Origin: Roseomonas aeriglobus
Lineage (GTDB): Bacteria; Pseudomonadota; Alphaproteobacteria; Sphingomonadales; Sphingomonadaceae
Direction of reading: 5' to 3'
Assembly: GCA_016937575.1 (NCBI GenBank)
Contig: JAFHKN010000002.1
Span: 2,542,001 to 2,606,000 of the forward strand
DNA length: 64,000 bases
Positions 25,346 through 34,762 of this stretch are shown here, in pieces (within the stretch, counting starts at the first letter, position 1; every line of letters starts with the position of its first letter). Below the pieces are notes generated by a model, which was not told the origin of the DNA, did not search any database, and saw only the letters and a list, made by a program, of their open reading frames with translations. The translations under genes and the position numbers were made by a program.

Positions 25346-26305
25346 CTAGCGCGATGGTGGTGGCGGCTGTTTTGCTGAATTGTAATCGGGCAACTTTGGC
25401 GCCCCGAACAGCTGGAGTCCTTCGCGATCAACGCGCTCGACCTGGTCGCCGAGGCGCTGTGTCGTGGATCGCGCCGAGCGAACGGACTCTGTGACCTCAC
25501 GGCTTCGGCCTTCGAGGGCGCGAACGGCCGGGCGCAGCGCCTCCACATCGCCACGAAACTCTTCCGCCGCGCGCTGAGCGCTGCGCAGCTTGTCATCGAT
25601 TCCAAGGCCGGCATCGCGATGCGCTTCCAGCTTGGCGCGGATGCGGGTGGCGCGCTCGCCGACACCCGCGATCGAGTTGCCTACCCCGAGCATTCCGTCT
25701 CCCGCCCCGGCTATCCCGTCAGCCAGTCGAGCCGCCTTGGTAGGCCAAACCGCCGTCTTAGCGCTCAGTTCGGCCAGTCGCTCGCGGGTCCGCTGCTGCC
25801 CCTTCTCATCAAGATCGGTCGAAATGTTATCGACCGAGCGGCTGATCTTTTCGATCAGCGTGACCGGGTCACCGCCTGAACCGAGAAGCCCGCCCTTCTT
25901 TTCAGGAATGACCGGAAGGGACTCGCCATTGGTTGCCGCAATCGCCGACGCCCCCTTCTGTCCGCCGTCCAGGATGATGGTTGCGTCCCCGCCAATGAAG
26001 GATCTTGAAATCTGCGCCTTGACGCCTTCTACGATCGGTATCTCAGGGTTGAGACGGACGGTAACAAGCACGGTCGAAGGGTCTTGGCCGTCGAATCGTA
26101 CGGCTGTTACCAGACCCGCGGAAACGCCAGCATAGGTGACGGGCGACCCGTTATTGACGCCTGTCACGCTGTTCTTGAAGCGGATCAGATACTCTCGACC
26201 ATCAGGATTCCTGGCCGCGAGAAGCCAGAACGCAAACGCGAACAGAGCGACGGCAATGGCACCGATCACCGAGAACACCAGCAGGCGGTTCGAGCGAGTC
26301 TCCAT
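25346..26305 (-). CDS. MCE (MlaD-like) family protein
   Basis: About 319 aa. One N-terminal TM helix (LLVFSVIGAIAVALFAFAFWLL) is followed by a single MCE domain (YLIRFKNSVTGVNNGSPVTYAGVSAGLVTAVRF...VRLNPEIPIVEGVKAQISRSFIGGDATIIL) and a long helical, probably coiled-coil, C-terminal region. MCE proteins form periplasmic rings that move lipids between membranes. The partner permease (MlaE) and ATPase (MlaF) genes are not adjacent, which is unusual. A TTG at 26317 is an alternative start. Confidence 0.88.
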   Translation of the reverse strand: METRSNRLLVFSVIGAIAVALFAFAFWLLAARNPDGREYLIRFKNSVTGVNNGSPVTYAGVSAGLVTAVRFDGQDPSTVLVTVRLNPEIPIVEGVKAQISRSFIGGDATIILDGGQKGASAIAATNGESLPVIPEKKGGLLGSGGDPVTLIEKISRSVDNISTDLDEKGQQRTRERLAELSAKTAVWPTKAARLADGIAGAGDGMLGVGNSIAGVGERATRIRAKLEAHRDAGLGIDDKLRSAQRAAEEFRGDVEALRPAVRALEGRSREVTESVRSARSTTQRLGDQVERVDREGLQLFGAPKLPDYNSAKQPPPPSR

Positions 26306-26434
26306 AGCCTTGACCAACCACTAAGTGCGGCACATGGATATGTAAACCTAACGGTTCCGTTTTCTTTTTTACGCTCTTGACTGGACGGGGACTGGTTGGA
26401 ACGCTCATTTGTGAATGCTGGAGGTGAGATCACC

Positions 26435-26845
26435 GTGCCGGAGGACGCCAATGCCACGGGCATCATCATTCCGTGGAGCGCAGAGCTGGGTTTCCGTCTC
26501 CTTTCGGTGGGCGATGGCCTGTGTTCTCTGCGACTGCCTTGGCGTCCCGATCTGAGCGGGTCCAACGGCGGGATTGCGAGCGGAGCGATCGCCAGCCTCA
26601 TAGATCACGCATGCGGCGCCGCCGTGATGTCCCGGCTGGAGCGGGTGTCGATATCCACTCTCAACCTCAAGATCGATCATATTCGTCTACCAACGGCCCG
26701 CTCGCCAGTGACGGCGTGGGCACACTGTTATCGAGTGTCCGAGATCATGACATTCGTGCGTGCGGAGGTTTGGGACACCGATCCGGCCGAGGTGTTCGCC
26801 GCGGCTCAGGGCGTTTTCTCGATCAATCGAGGGGTTGCGGCGTGA
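26435..26845 (+). CDS. Hotdog-fold thioesterase (PaaI-like)
   Basis: 136 aa. The start is a GTG with an excellent GGAGGTGAG six bases upstream; the frame itself extends further. Hotdog signature GSNGGIASGAIASLIDHACGAAVMSRL, corresponding to HGGxxxxLxDxxxG of PaaI thioesterases but with Asn in place of His before GG. Acts on an acyl-CoA. Its stop overlaps the next GTG (GTGA), so it is coupled to a second, diverged hotdog protein; the pair may form a heteromeric thioesterase. Confidence 0.85.
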   Translation: MPEDANATGIIIPWSAELGFRLLSVGDGLCSLRLPWRPDLSGSNGGIASGAIASLIDHACGAAVMSRLERVSISTLNLKIDHIRLPTARSPVTAWAHCYRVSEIMTFVRAEVWDTDPAEVFAAAQGVFSINRGVAA

Positions 26846-27252
26846 GCGCCGATATGCGGACAGCCGTGATTGTGGCCACGTCGGGCTTCAGCTCGAAACT
26901 CGGCAAAATGATCGACGTAACCGAAGAGGGCACGCTCTGGACGCTGTCGCCTACGTCCGACCTCATCGGCAACCCGGTGGTGCGGGCACTTCACGGCGGC
27001 GCAGTCACAGCGTTTCTTGAGCTCGCCTGCGGCGTCGTTCTGGCGCGCCAGTTGGACCATGACAGTATTCCGCGCCTCATCAGCATGAATGTGCAGTTCC
27101 TGGCGTCGATGCGGCTGGCACCGGTGATCGCGCGTCCACAGGTGCGGCGGATCGGCAGGCGAGTGGCGGTGGCGCAGATCGAGGCATGGCAGGATAGCCC
27201 TGACACGGTCGTATGTGCGGCACAGTGCGAGTTTCTCTGTGAATTCGCCTGA
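26842..27252 (+). CDS. Second hotdog-fold thioesterase, coupled to the first
   Basis: 136 aa starting at a GTG that overlaps the previous stop. It contains NPVVRALHGGAVTAFLELACGVVLARQ, with the canonical HGG and a Glu in the catalytic helix, followed by LISMNVQFLASMRLAPVIARPQVRRIGRRVAVAQIEAW, the standard hotdog strands. Together with its neighbour it would hydrolyse a fatty or aromatic acyl-CoA. The substrate is unknown. Confidence 0.85.
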   Translation: MSADMRTAVIVATSGFSSKLGKMIDVTEEGTLWTLSPTSDLIGNPVVRALHGGAVTAFLELACGVVLARQLDHDSIPRLISMNVQFLASMRLAPVIARPQVRRIGRRVAVAQIEAWQDSPDTVVCAAQCEFLCEFA

Positions 27253-27253
27253 A

Positions 27254-27275
27254 GCGGGCTCGTCTCGATGCCCGC
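27254..27275. terminator. Short hairpin between convergent genes
   Basis: GCGGGC / GCCCGC stem with a ten-base loop in the gap between two convergent stop codons. No T run. Possible bidirectional terminator. Confidence 0.45.
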
Positions 27276-27284
27276 GTGTACGGT

Positions 27285-28148
27285 CTAGAAGGTGTACGTC
27301 AGCCCGGCTGCGGCCGAGAACTGATCGGCGTCGCCGACGACCATGACGATCGGGCTGCGCTTATACCTACCGAGCATCCGGCCGTAGAGTATGCCGGCTC
27401 CTATGCCGAGCCCACGACGGAGATCCCCGCTCAGGCTCTGAACCGCGAACGCCGTCAGATTGTAGCGCTTCCAGCCTGAGTCGTTGATCGAATACGCCCG
27501 CAGCCCGCTCGCGAGCGCGCCCGCGGGCGTCACGCCGAAATAGGTGCGCCCATAGCCTTTTCCGACATAGTCAGCCGACGCTCCGATCGAGACGAGCGTT
27601 CGGGGCGAGAGCGGCGTCGTATAGTTGACCTGGGGGGTGATGACGTAGCTGTCGTGGACGTCGGAGACGTCGTGAACGTAAGCGACCCGCACCGTCAGCG
27701 TATCGTAATCGCTCGTACCGACTCCGGTACGGCTCACACCGATGTAGCCACCGGCTTCCCATGCAGTGTCGATCTTCCCGAGCGCACGGACCTGCAGGTT
27801 ATCGACTTTGTTGGTGCGGTCGAGCCGCGCCGCGCCGATCAGACCGAGCTCGAAATTCGTCCGCGGTCCATCCCCGCTAGGCACGAGGTTGACGTAGAGC
27901 TGGGTCCCGCGTGTGAATACGTCGTGCCCGGCGATCTTGCCGACGATCACGGCTCCGGGAGTTACGCTGTTCTGGTCGGAACCCTCGTAGTCCGGCAAGG
28001 TTGCGGCACCGACACCGATCGTGATGCGGGAGCGATCGTCTTCGACACGCTCGTCGGCCTGTGCATGGGCATTCGATGCCGAGAGAGCGCACCCGCCTAG
28101 CGCGGCCAGGCCGATCAGCCGAATTACCGTGCCTTTTTCGCCAACCAC
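27285..28148 (-). CDS. MipA/OmpV-family outer-membrane protein
   Basis: About 287 aa. Signal peptide ends near NAHAQA. The mature part shows ITIGVGAATLPDYEGSDQ, the typical MipA/OmpV opening, alternating beta strands, and ends GLTYTF with an aromatic C-terminus for outer-membrane insertion. The start could be GTG at 28148 or TTG at 28163. It is divergent from the efflux operon. The role may be scaffold for murein enzymes or porin-like. Confidence 0.87.
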   Translation of the reverse strand: MVGEKGTVIRLIGLAALGGCALSASNAHAQADERVEDDRSRITIGVGAATLPDYEGSDQNSVTPGAVIVGKIAGHDVFTRGTQLYVNLVPSGDGPRTNFELGLIGAARLDRTNKVDNLQVRALGKIDTAWEAGGYIGVSRTGVGTSDYDTLTVRVAYVHDVSDVHDSYVITPQVNYTTPLSPRTLVSIGASADYVGKGYGRTYFGVTPAGALASGLRAYSINDSGWKRYNLTAFAVQSLSGDLRRGLGIGAGILYGRMLGRYKRSPIVMVVGDADQFSAAAGLTYTF

Positions 28149-28238
28149 TCGCCTACTTTCCAAACCAAGTTCGTGGCTGGAAATCAGCCCGACTACATCC
28201 TATGATACGGAACGGTTTACATATCGCAAGGGCGAAGA

Positions 28239-29462
28239 GTGGCAGATCGCAGGGATTTGGAAGCAGACGCACGTGGGCATGACGATAAAGAAGCCGGGCG
28301 CGGCGATCGGCCAAAGAGCGATGACGGAGATCGGGCGAGCAAACCCGGTCTTCTCAAGCGATATCCGGTCATCCGTTACGTCCTGATCGTAGCGCTCGTG
28401 GCCGGCATTGTCGCAGGCGCCGCTTGGTACCTGAATTACCGTGAGCGCGGTCAATATCGCCAATCGACGAACAATGCGTATGTGCGCGCCGACTTCGTGA
28501 CGGTTTCTCCCAAACTGGGCGGGTATGTCGAGCGGGTTCTCGTGCGTGACAACCAGCCCGTGAAACGCGGGCAGCTTCTGGCCGTGCTGGATCCGCGGGA
28601 CTATCGCGCAGGCGTTGCACAGGCGCAGGCGCAGGTCGCTTCGGCCGTCGCCGGCATTCGGACGGCACGCAGCACGCTCGACGAGCAGCGCGCGGCCATC
28701 GCGCAGTCGGCGGCGCAAGTTTCCGCCGCCGAAGTCGCCGCCGAGGCCGCAGCCGCGGAGGTCCGGCGCTACGAGCCGCTCGCTCGGTCCGGGGCGGAAT
28801 CGCGCGAGCGGCTGGCGGCCCTGGTGCTCGAGCGCGATCGCGCGGTCGCGAACCTGCGCGCCCAACGGGCCACCTATCTGGCGGCAAGGCGCGGGCTGGA
28901 CACGCAGAATGCCCGCATCGGTCAGGCTCTGGCTCAACGGGAAACCGCGCAAGCGCAACTCGACCGCGCTTCAACCGACCTTGGCGCTGTCGAGCTTCGC
29001 AGCAGCATTGACGGCGTGGTTGCCGACAAGGCGGTGCGGGTGGGTCAGTTTGTCCAGCCCGCGACCCGGCTCATGTCGATTGTGCCGGCGGACCAGCTCT
29101 ATATCGAGGCGAACTTCAAGGAGACCCAGGTCGCCCTCATGCGCGTCGGCCAGCCGGCGACCATCAAGGTCGATGCGCTGGACGGAGCCGAGCTGCGCGG
29201 CCGGATCGAGAGCTTCGCGCCCGGCACCGGCGCGCAATTCTCGGTGCTGCCTCCCGAGAACGCGACCGGCAACTTCACGAAAATCGTCCAGCGTGTGCCG
29301 GTGAGAATCAGCATCGAGGCAGGACCCGAGGCGCGCAAGGTGCTGCGGCCTGGTCTCTCGGTAGAGGTCACGATCGACACCATCGGTGCGAAGGGCAGCC
29401 GCAAGCGGATTGAGGAGGAGAGCGAGCGGCTGCGGCGCGGGGAGGCGCAGGCCCAGCGGTGA
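28239..29462 (+). CDS. emrA: EmrA-like membrane fusion protein
   Basis: 407 aa from a GTG start. Charged cytoplasmic N-terminus, one TM helix (VIRYVLIVALVAGIVAGAAWYL), then the HlyD/EmrA barrel-sandwich (NAYVRADFVTVSPKLGGYVERVLVRDNQPVKRGQLLAVLDPRDY), a long alpha-hairpin, and the closing lipoyl and beta-barrel parts (GVVADKAVRVGQFVQPATRL...YIEANFKETQ). It links the inner-membrane pump to the outer-membrane channel. First gene of a three-gene efflux operon with overlapping junctions. Confidence 0.92.
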   Translation: MADRRDLEADARGHDDKEAGRGDRPKSDDGDRASKPGLLKRYPVIRYVLIVALVAGIVAGAAWYLNYRERGQYRQSTNNAYVRADFVTVSPKLGGYVERVLVRDNQPVKRGQLLAVLDPRDYRAGVAQAQAQVASAVAGIRTARSTLDEQRAAIAQSAAQVSAAEVAAEAAAAEVRRYEPLARSGAESRERLAALVLERDRAVANLRAQRATYLAARRGLDTQNARIGQALAQRETAQAQLDRASTDLGAVELRSSIDGVVADKAVRVGQFVQPATRLMSIVPADQLYIEANFKETQVALMRVGQPATIKVDALDGAELRGRIESFAPGTGAQFSVLPPENATGNFTKIVQRVPVRISIEAGPEARKVLRPGLSVEVTIDTIGAKGSRKRIEEESERLRRGEAQAQR

Positions 29463-30988
29463 TGACCCGTCAACGCGCGAGCGCACGGGACTGGCTTGCG
29501 GTCGCCGCGGGCACGATCGGGTCCTTCATGGCGCTGCTCGACATCTCGATCGTCAACGCGGCGCTCCCGACGATCCAGGGTGAGATCGGCGCCAGCGGGA
29601 CGGAGGGGACCTGGGTGGCGACGTCATACCTGGTCGCCGAGATCGTCATGATTCCGCTCAGCCCCTTTCTGGTGCGCCTGTTGGGGCTCCGAAATTTCCT
29701 GCTCGCCGCCGCCGTTTCGTTCACCGGCTTCTCGGTGATCTGCGGCCTCTCGACGACGCTGCCCATGATGATCGCCGGTCGCGTCGGTCAGGGATTCACC
29801 GGCGGCGCGCTCATTCCGACCGCCATGACGATCATCGCCACGCGGCTGCCGCCCTCACAACAGCCGATCGGGACCGCGGCCTTCGGCGGGACGGCCATTC
29901 TTGGACCCGTGCTGGGCCCGATCATCGGCGGCTGGCTGACCGACAACTACAGCTGGCACTATGCGTTCTTCCTGAACGTTCCCGTGTGCGCTGGCCTGGC
30001 GGTTCTACTGCTCGTCGGCCTCGACCACGAGCGGCTGCGTCTCAATCAACTGCGGAACGCCGATTGGCTGGGCATAGCTGGGCTGGCGATCGGGCTCGGC
30101 TCGCTCACCGTCATGCTGGAGGAGGGGCAGCGGGAGATGTGGTTTGAATCGGCGATGATTATCAAGCTCGCCCTCGCCACGGTCTTTGGGTTCACACTCA
30201 TCGCCATCGGCCAGGTGAGGTCGCCGCAGCCGGTCCTGAAACTGTCATTGATCTTCAGCCGCACCTTCGGCAGCGTGTTCGTGCTGAGCCTCGTGATCGG
30301 CGTCGTTCTATACGGGGTGACCTTCCTGATTCCTCAGTTTCTGGCGGTAATGGCCGGCTACAGCGCGCTGCAGTCGGGGCAGGTCGTGTTCGTGTCCGGT
30401 GTCCCGGCGCTGCTGATGATGCCGTTTCTCCCGCTCGCCTTCAAATATCTCGATGTCCGCGTGGCCGTCATCATCGGCATGGTGGCCATCGGGGTCAGTT
30501 GCGCGATGGATTGGAGCATGACGGCGGACACCGCCGGCGGCGACCTCGTCGGATCGCAACTGGTCAGGGGTTTCGGCCAGATCTTCGCGATGATGTTCCT
30601 CAACCAGGCGGCGATCAGCGCCGTCGCGCCCGAGGACGCGGGCGATGCGTCCGCCCTCTTCAATGCGGGCCGCAACCTGGGCGGGTCCATCGGTCTCGCG
30701 ATGATGGCAACCCTTCAGGATCGTCAAACCTTCCTGCATTTCAATCGGATCGCCGAATCAGCGTCGGCGAACGCGGCGGCGACGCAGGAATGGTTCGGTC
30801 GCGCGATGGCGGGGGCGGCCGGCGAGGCCGGGGCGTATCGCCAGCTGGCGGGCCAGATGCTCCAGCAGGCGACCGTGATGGCCTATAACGATCTCTACGT
30901 CGTCCTCGCGATTGCGATCGCCGTCACGACCCCGCTGGCGCTGTTCCTTCGCCCCATCCCCTCCGGCACCCAGATGGCCATGCATTGA
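29462..30988 (+). CDS. emrB: EmrB-like MFS (DHA2) drug exporter
   Basis: 508 aa with 14 predicted TM segments. N-terminal GSFMALLDISIVNAALPTIQ is the DHA2 motif D1; GRVGQGFTGGALIPTAMTII and FGGTAILGPVLGPIIGGWL are motifs A/C. A proton-driven exporter of hydrophobic compounds that couples with EmrA. The ATG overlaps the emrA stop; a GTG three bases earlier is possible. No regulator is immediately adjacent; the nearest TetR gene, at 24.5-25.2 kb, heads another operon. Confidence 0.92.
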   Translation: MTRQRASARDWLAVAAGTIGSFMALLDISIVNAALPTIQGEIGASGTEGTWVATSYLVAEIVMIPLSPFLVRLLGLRNFLLAAAVSFTGFSVICGLSTTLPMMIAGRVGQGFTGGALIPTAMTIIATRLPPSQQPIGTAAFGGTAILGPVLGPIIGGWLTDNYSWHYAFFLNVPVCAGLAVLLLVGLDHERLRLNQLRNADWLGIAGLAIGLGSLTVMLEEGQREMWFESAMIIKLALATVFGFTLIAIGQVRSPQPVLKLSLIFSRTFGSVFVLSLVIGVVLYGVTFLIPQFLAVMAGYSALQSGQVVFVSGVPALLMMPFLPLAFKYLDVRVAVIIGMVAIGVSCAMDWSMTADTAGGDLVGSQLVRGFGQIFAMMFLNQAAISAVAPEDAGDASALFNAGRNLGGSIGLAMMATLQDRQTFLHFNRIAESASANAAATQEWFGRAMAGAAGEAGAYRQLAGQMLQQATVMAYNDLYVVLAIAIAVTTPLALFLRPIPSGTQMAMH

Positions 30989-32415
30989 TGATCCGCTTCC
31001 TGATCCCCGTACCGCTCCTGCTTGCCGGCTGCACGGTCGGACCCGACTATGCGGGGCCACGCCCCGTCGCGAGTGCCGAAAGAGCGGGTGCGACGTTCCG
31101 CCGCGCCGACCCTGCCCAGACGGTTGCTGAGCCCCCGCTGGCGCGGTGGTGGGAGGCGATGGCCGACCCGCGCCTCAACGCGCTCGTCGAGCGCGGGCTC
31201 GCCGCCAGTCCCGATGTCGCGATCGCAGAGGCGAGAGTGCGCAAGGCCCGCGCCGCGGCGCGTGAGCAACGGGCCAACAGGTTGCCCTCGGTATCCGCGA
31301 CCGGGACCGCCATCATTGCGGACCTCCCCGCCGGATCCCTCGCCCTCCCGTCGCAGGGAGAGCAGGACGACCGGATCAAGGCCGAGTTCTATAACGTGGG
31401 CCTCGACGCCTCCTGGGAGATCGACCTGTTCGGCGGGCGCCGCCGCGCCGCGGAAGCCGCCTCCGCGCAGGCGGACGCGGCCCGTGCCAACGTGGCGGAC
31501 GCGCAGGTCCGCCTCTCCGCCGAGATCGCCGATAATTACGTGACGTTGCGGGAACTCCAGCAGCGGCTGGTGCTGGCGCGCCGATCCGCCGCGCTGCTGG
31601 CGCAGTCGCTTGCGCTTCTCGAGCAGCGCGAGCGGCGCGGCGCGTCGTCGCGCGACGACGTCCTCCGCCTGCGCACCGAACTCAACCGGACGCAAGGCGG
31701 CCTGTTGCCGCTCGAAGGCCAGATCGCGGTGACGCTCGACCAGCTTGCGCTGCTCACGGGCGACGAGCCCGGTGCCCATGATGCCACCCTCTCCTCCTCC
31801 GGGGCCATCCCCTCCGTCCCGGCGAGCGTCGCGATCGGCGATCCTGAGGCGATGCTGCGGCGCCGGCCCGACGTCCGGGCCGCCGAACGGCAACTGGCCG
31901 CTGCCACCGCGCAGATCGGCGTCGACGTCGCGCGCCAGTTCCCCTCGGTCAGCATCATGGGAATCATCGGCCTTGGCGGCCCGAATATCGGCGACGTCGT
32001 GGATACCGACAATGTGTCGAGCTTGTTGTTGCCGCGGATCAACTGGAGCTTTCTCGACTTCGGCCGCAATCGCGCCCGGGTGGAGCAGTCCCGCGCCGGA
32101 CGGGACGAGGCGGAGGCGCAGTATCGCAAGTCCGTCCTTGCCGCCCTGTCCGATGCCGAGACGAGCCTGTCGCGTTTCGGCAATCTGCGCGCGACCCTCC
32201 TGTCGAGCTACCGGAGCGCCGAGGGCGCCCGGCAGTCTTCTCGCTTCGCGGCCCAGCGGTTCGGGAGCGGAGCTGCACCGCTGACATCATCCATAGACGC
32301 AGAACGCGCGGCGCTGACGGCGGACATCTCCGCCGTGGAAGCGCAGGGGCAGTTCGTTCGTGCGTTTGTGGGCCTCCATAAGGCGCTCGGGCTCGGCTGG
32401 GCAGCCTCGAAATAG
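30985..32415 (+). CDS. NodT/OprM-type outer-membrane efflux lipoprotein
   Basis: 476 aa. Signal peptide with lipobox LLAGC (Cys near 16), then the RND/MFS outer-membrane channel repeats: WWEAMADPRLNALVERGLAASPDVAIAEARVRKARAAA and, in the second half, EAMLRRRPDVRAAERQLAAATAQIGVDVARQFPSVS. It completes a tripartite EmrA-EmrB-channel pump across both membranes. The ATG overlaps the emrB stop. A hairpin follows the stop. Confidence 0.92.
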   Translation: MMIRFLIPVPLLLAGCTVGPDYAGPRPVASAERAGATFRRADPAQTVAEPPLARWWEAMADPRLNALVERGLAASPDVAIAEARVRKARAAAREQRANRLPSVSATGTAIIADLPAGSLALPSQGEQDDRIKAEFYNVGLDASWEIDLFGGRRRAAEAASAQADAARANVADAQVRLSAEIADNYVTLRELQQRLVLARRSAALLAQSLALLEQRERRGASSRDDVLRLRTELNRTQGGLLPLEGQIAVTLDQLALLTGDEPGAHDATLSSSGAIPSVPASVAIGDPEAMLRRRPDVRAAERQLAAATAQIGVDVARQFPSVSIMGIIGLGGPNIGDVVDTDNVSSLLLPRINWSFLDFGRNRARVEQSRAGRDEAEAQYRKSVLAALSDAETSLSRFGNLRATLLSSYRSAEGARQSSRFAAQRFGSGAAPLTSSIDAERAALTADISAVEAQGQFVRAFVGLHKALGLGWAASK

Positions 32416-32421
32416 GCGGGA

Positions 32422-32446
32422 CCCACAGAGCGGAACCCGCTGTGGG
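32422..32446 (+). terminator. Hairpin after efflux operon
   Basis: CCCACAG-AG-CGG / CCG-CTGTGGG stem-loop seven bases after the NodT stop; no T run. Probable terminator and roughly the left limit of recognisable chromosomal genes before the mobile region. Confidence 0.55.
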
Positions 32447-32495
32447 CGACCAGAGCGGCTCGTCCCTATTTCGACGCGGGATGGCTGACCAGCCG

Positions 32496-33116
32496 TTACA
32501 GACTATAGCTACGTGGAAATAGTCCGCTATGTGCCCACCATTTTTCAGTCAGCGCTTTGCGGGCCCGTTCAGTGCGAACCCACGTCTGCCGAAGGCGGCC
32601 AAGATCAGCGTGCGCAGGGTCAAACACCCTCATCGCTATCAGCAGATGAACATGCGGTAGAATCTCGGGCGTTTTTTCGTCTCCGGTTCGATGATGGATG
32701 GCCCAATCAACCACCATGCCTTGGCTGGAAAGATGGTCTTCGCAGAAGCCTTCTACGAGGTTGCGCCAGCCGTCCGCGCCTTCTTGCAACGGCAGCGAAC
32801 CCACCGCGTGCGCGCAAACCGGCTCGTCAGGGCGATACATCACGGCGTGCCGGTCTGCCTGTATCCACAGTTTGATCCCCTCGAGTGACGGAATATTGGC
32901 GCGCTGCGGCCCGCAACGCCCGACCGCGACGAGGTCGTCTCGGCGCGACCAGTCAGGCGTCGGGCCGTAATCATCGATGCCATGCTGCCGATTGATGTAG
33001 AGCCAGCTTGCCTTCGCGGTACGATGCGTTCGAAGCAGCTCGGGCGCATAGCGTCCGCTGAGTTCGCGCACCGGATAGCGGATGTTGAAGGGACGATCGT
33101 GGTAGAGCGTCGTCAT
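32496..33116 (-). CDS. Small MobA/MobL relaxase-like protein
   Basis: 206 aa, GAGAGGAAA before the ATG. The central part contains MVVDWAIHHRTGDEKTPEILPHVHLLIAMRVFD. The His-x-His followed by hydrophobic residues and Arg, with an earlier His in DWAIH, matches the three-histidine metal site of MobA/MobL relaxases (PHxHxLL...R). It is much shorter than a full relaxase and lacks a helicase or C-terminal region. It could be an accessory or degenerate relaxase of the element, next to the full-length relaxase at 35-38 kb. Assignment rests on the motif only. Confidence 0.6.
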   Translation of the reverse strand: MTTLYHDRPFNIRYPVRELSGRYAPELLRTHRTAKASWLYINRQHGIDDYGPTPDWSRRDDLVAVGRCGPQRANIPSLEGIKLWIQADRHAVMYRPDEPVCAHAVGSLPLQEGADGWRNLVEGFCEDHLSSQGMVVDWAIHHRTGDEKTPEILPHVHLLIAMRVFDPAHADLGRLRQTWVRTERARKALTEKWWAHSGLFPRSYSL

Positions 33117-33209
33117 GAGATTTCCTCTCTCGGTGGTTCGGCCGGCGATGACCGCCGTCGCTGCGGCGGAATGCCGCGAGGTTTGTGATGTGATCGAAGA
33201 GCGACCGGG

Positions 33210-33821
33210 TTAGGTGCTGCAAACCCAGGTTTCGAACGCCTTGAGCGCCGCGGCACCCGCGCCGTTTGATTCGGCCAGCCAAAGCCGCCACGCCGCCATC
33301 GCGCGCTGAGCGACGTCGGCGCGCAGCGCATCAACGTCGATGAACGCCCAAGCGCTTTCTATCTCGGCGTACGAAAGTGGCGTGACGTCGATGCCGCGTC
33401 CGGCGGCGACCGCCGCGAACGCCGGCGCCGCCGCACCACCGTGCGCGATGGCCAGATCGACACTCGGTGTCGTGACCAATGCGGTCAGGCGATCGAGGAA
33501 GCTGCGCGCGACTTCGGGTTCGACGTCGCTGCCCGCTTCGAGCAGCGGCATGACGATCGCGTCGGCCAGTTGCCAGCCGATCACGATGCCCGTGGCGGGC
33601 ATCGCACGGGCGGCCCAGGTAAGCAGCAGCGCTTCGCCCTCACCGGCGCCGATAGCACGGCGCTGAAGCGAGAACTGCCAGCGATCCTCGGAATCACGCT
33701 CGGCGATCAGCATACCGATCGCCACGACGTGGGTCATGGCAGGCGTCCTGCCTTCGGTTGCAGCTGGGGTCTCTACCGTGGTGATGGCCAGCGAGACGAA
33801 ACGGCAGATGTCATTGGTCAT
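33210..33821 (-). CDS. Hypothetical protein, unrecognised
   Basis: 203 aa, AAGGAAAA before the ATG. Composition and codon choice are normal for this genome. One stretch, LTWAARAMPATGIVIGWQLADAIVMPLLEAG, looks like a beta-strand followed by a helix as in RNase H-like folds, but no catalytic acids can be assigned. It sits 101 bp downstream of a PolB-type exonuclease on the same strand and may act with it. Confidence 0.6.
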   Translation of the reverse strand: MTNDICRFVSLAITTVETPAATEGRTPAMTHVVAIGMLIAERDSEDRWQFSLQRRAIGAGEGEALLLTWAARAMPATGIVIGWQLADAIVMPLLEAGSDVEPEVARSFLDRLTALVTTPSVDLAIAHGGAAAPAFAAVAAGRGIDVTPLSYAEIESAWAFIDVDALRADVAQRAMAAWRLWLAESNGAGAAALKAFETWVCST

Positions 33822-33922
33822 GGTGGTTTTCCTTCAGACGTGCGCCATCGCACCGCCGACAAAGGTCGGAGGCGTGGGGGCGTTGGTTGGGTGGAGAGCC
33901 GGTCAGCGACCGGGTTGGTCGG

Positions 33923-34762
33923 TCAGAAGATCGGTCGATCGCCGGCGAAAGCGCGTTCGTCGGCGGCCTGACGCACGCGCCGATCCGCCTCGGTCAGCGC
34001 ACGAGTAACGCGGTGGCGTAAAACCCGGGACCGAGCCCAGAGCGCCGGGCGACAGGTCGCGAAGCCGCGCAGATGCGCGAGTTCTGGCGCGGACTCGAAC
34101 CAAGCGGCAAGGTCGGCGAGCGGCTCGGCGATCCTGCGTTCTTCATTGGCACGGAACGCCGCCCAGTGCAGCCAGACCAGGTAGGTCGCGATGACGTCCT
34201 CCTCGACATATCGGGTGATCGCCGCCGTATCGCCGGCGCGCCACAGCTCGCCGACCTCCGATCCGTGGGTGCTGGTCTTCACCGGAATGTCGAGCGCCGC
34301 GCAGATCTCGGCCAGGCCGACCCGACGCGTCCCGCCGTAACAGGAAAACTGGTCTGCGAGATCACAGTGATGCGGTCCGTAGCGGTGGGCGTGCGTGTGA
34401 TGGCTGAGACCGTCCAGCTCGAACTGTCCGGCGGCCATCGCCTGGATCTGCAGGACGGGAAAATCAAATCCTCGGCCGTTAAACGAGACGCTTGTCACGC
34501 GCTCGGGCAGCAGTCGATCGACGCTGGCGTAAAACACGGTCTCATCACCTGGATGGCAGATCAGCGTATCGAGCCGAAACTTGTATCGATGATCGGGCTG
34601 CCAGTCCGCGCTGAGAAACGACGCCGCGACCGGCTTGTGACGCGGCCACGGCGGGAAGCTCCCGTCGGCCAGCTCCTCGTCAACCACCGTTTCGATATCA
34701 AAACAAACCACATGTTCGGTCGCATGATCGTCACTCGGACGCTGGGGATATATCGATCGCAT
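33923..34762 (-). CDS. PolB-type 3'-5' exonuclease (DnaQ-like fold)
   Basis: 279 aa. DnaQ-fold motifs are visible: Exo I HVVCFDIETVVDEEL (DxE), Exo II SFNGRGFDFPVLQIQAMA (N-x3-F-D), and Exo III YVEEDVIATYLVW (Y-x3-D). This matches the predicted 3'-5' exonucleases related to the proofreading domain of family B DNA polymerases (PF10108 type). It is stand-alone, without a polymerase. The ATG lacks a strong ribosome site. The role is probably maintenance of the mobile element's DNA. Confidence 0.85.
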   Translation of the reverse strand: MRSIYPQRPSDDHATEHVVCFDIETVVDEELADGSFPPWPRHKPVAASFLSADWQPDHRYKFRLDTLICHPGDETVFYASVDRLLPERVTSVSFNGRGFDFPVLQIQAMAAGQFELDGLSHHTHAHRYGPHHCDLADQFSCYGGTRRVGLAEICAALDIPVKTSTHGSEVGELWRAGDTAAITRYVEEDVIATYLVWLHWAAFRANEERRIAEPLADLAAWFESAPELAHLRGFATCRPALWARSRVLRHRVTRALTEADRRVRQAADERAFAGDRPIF

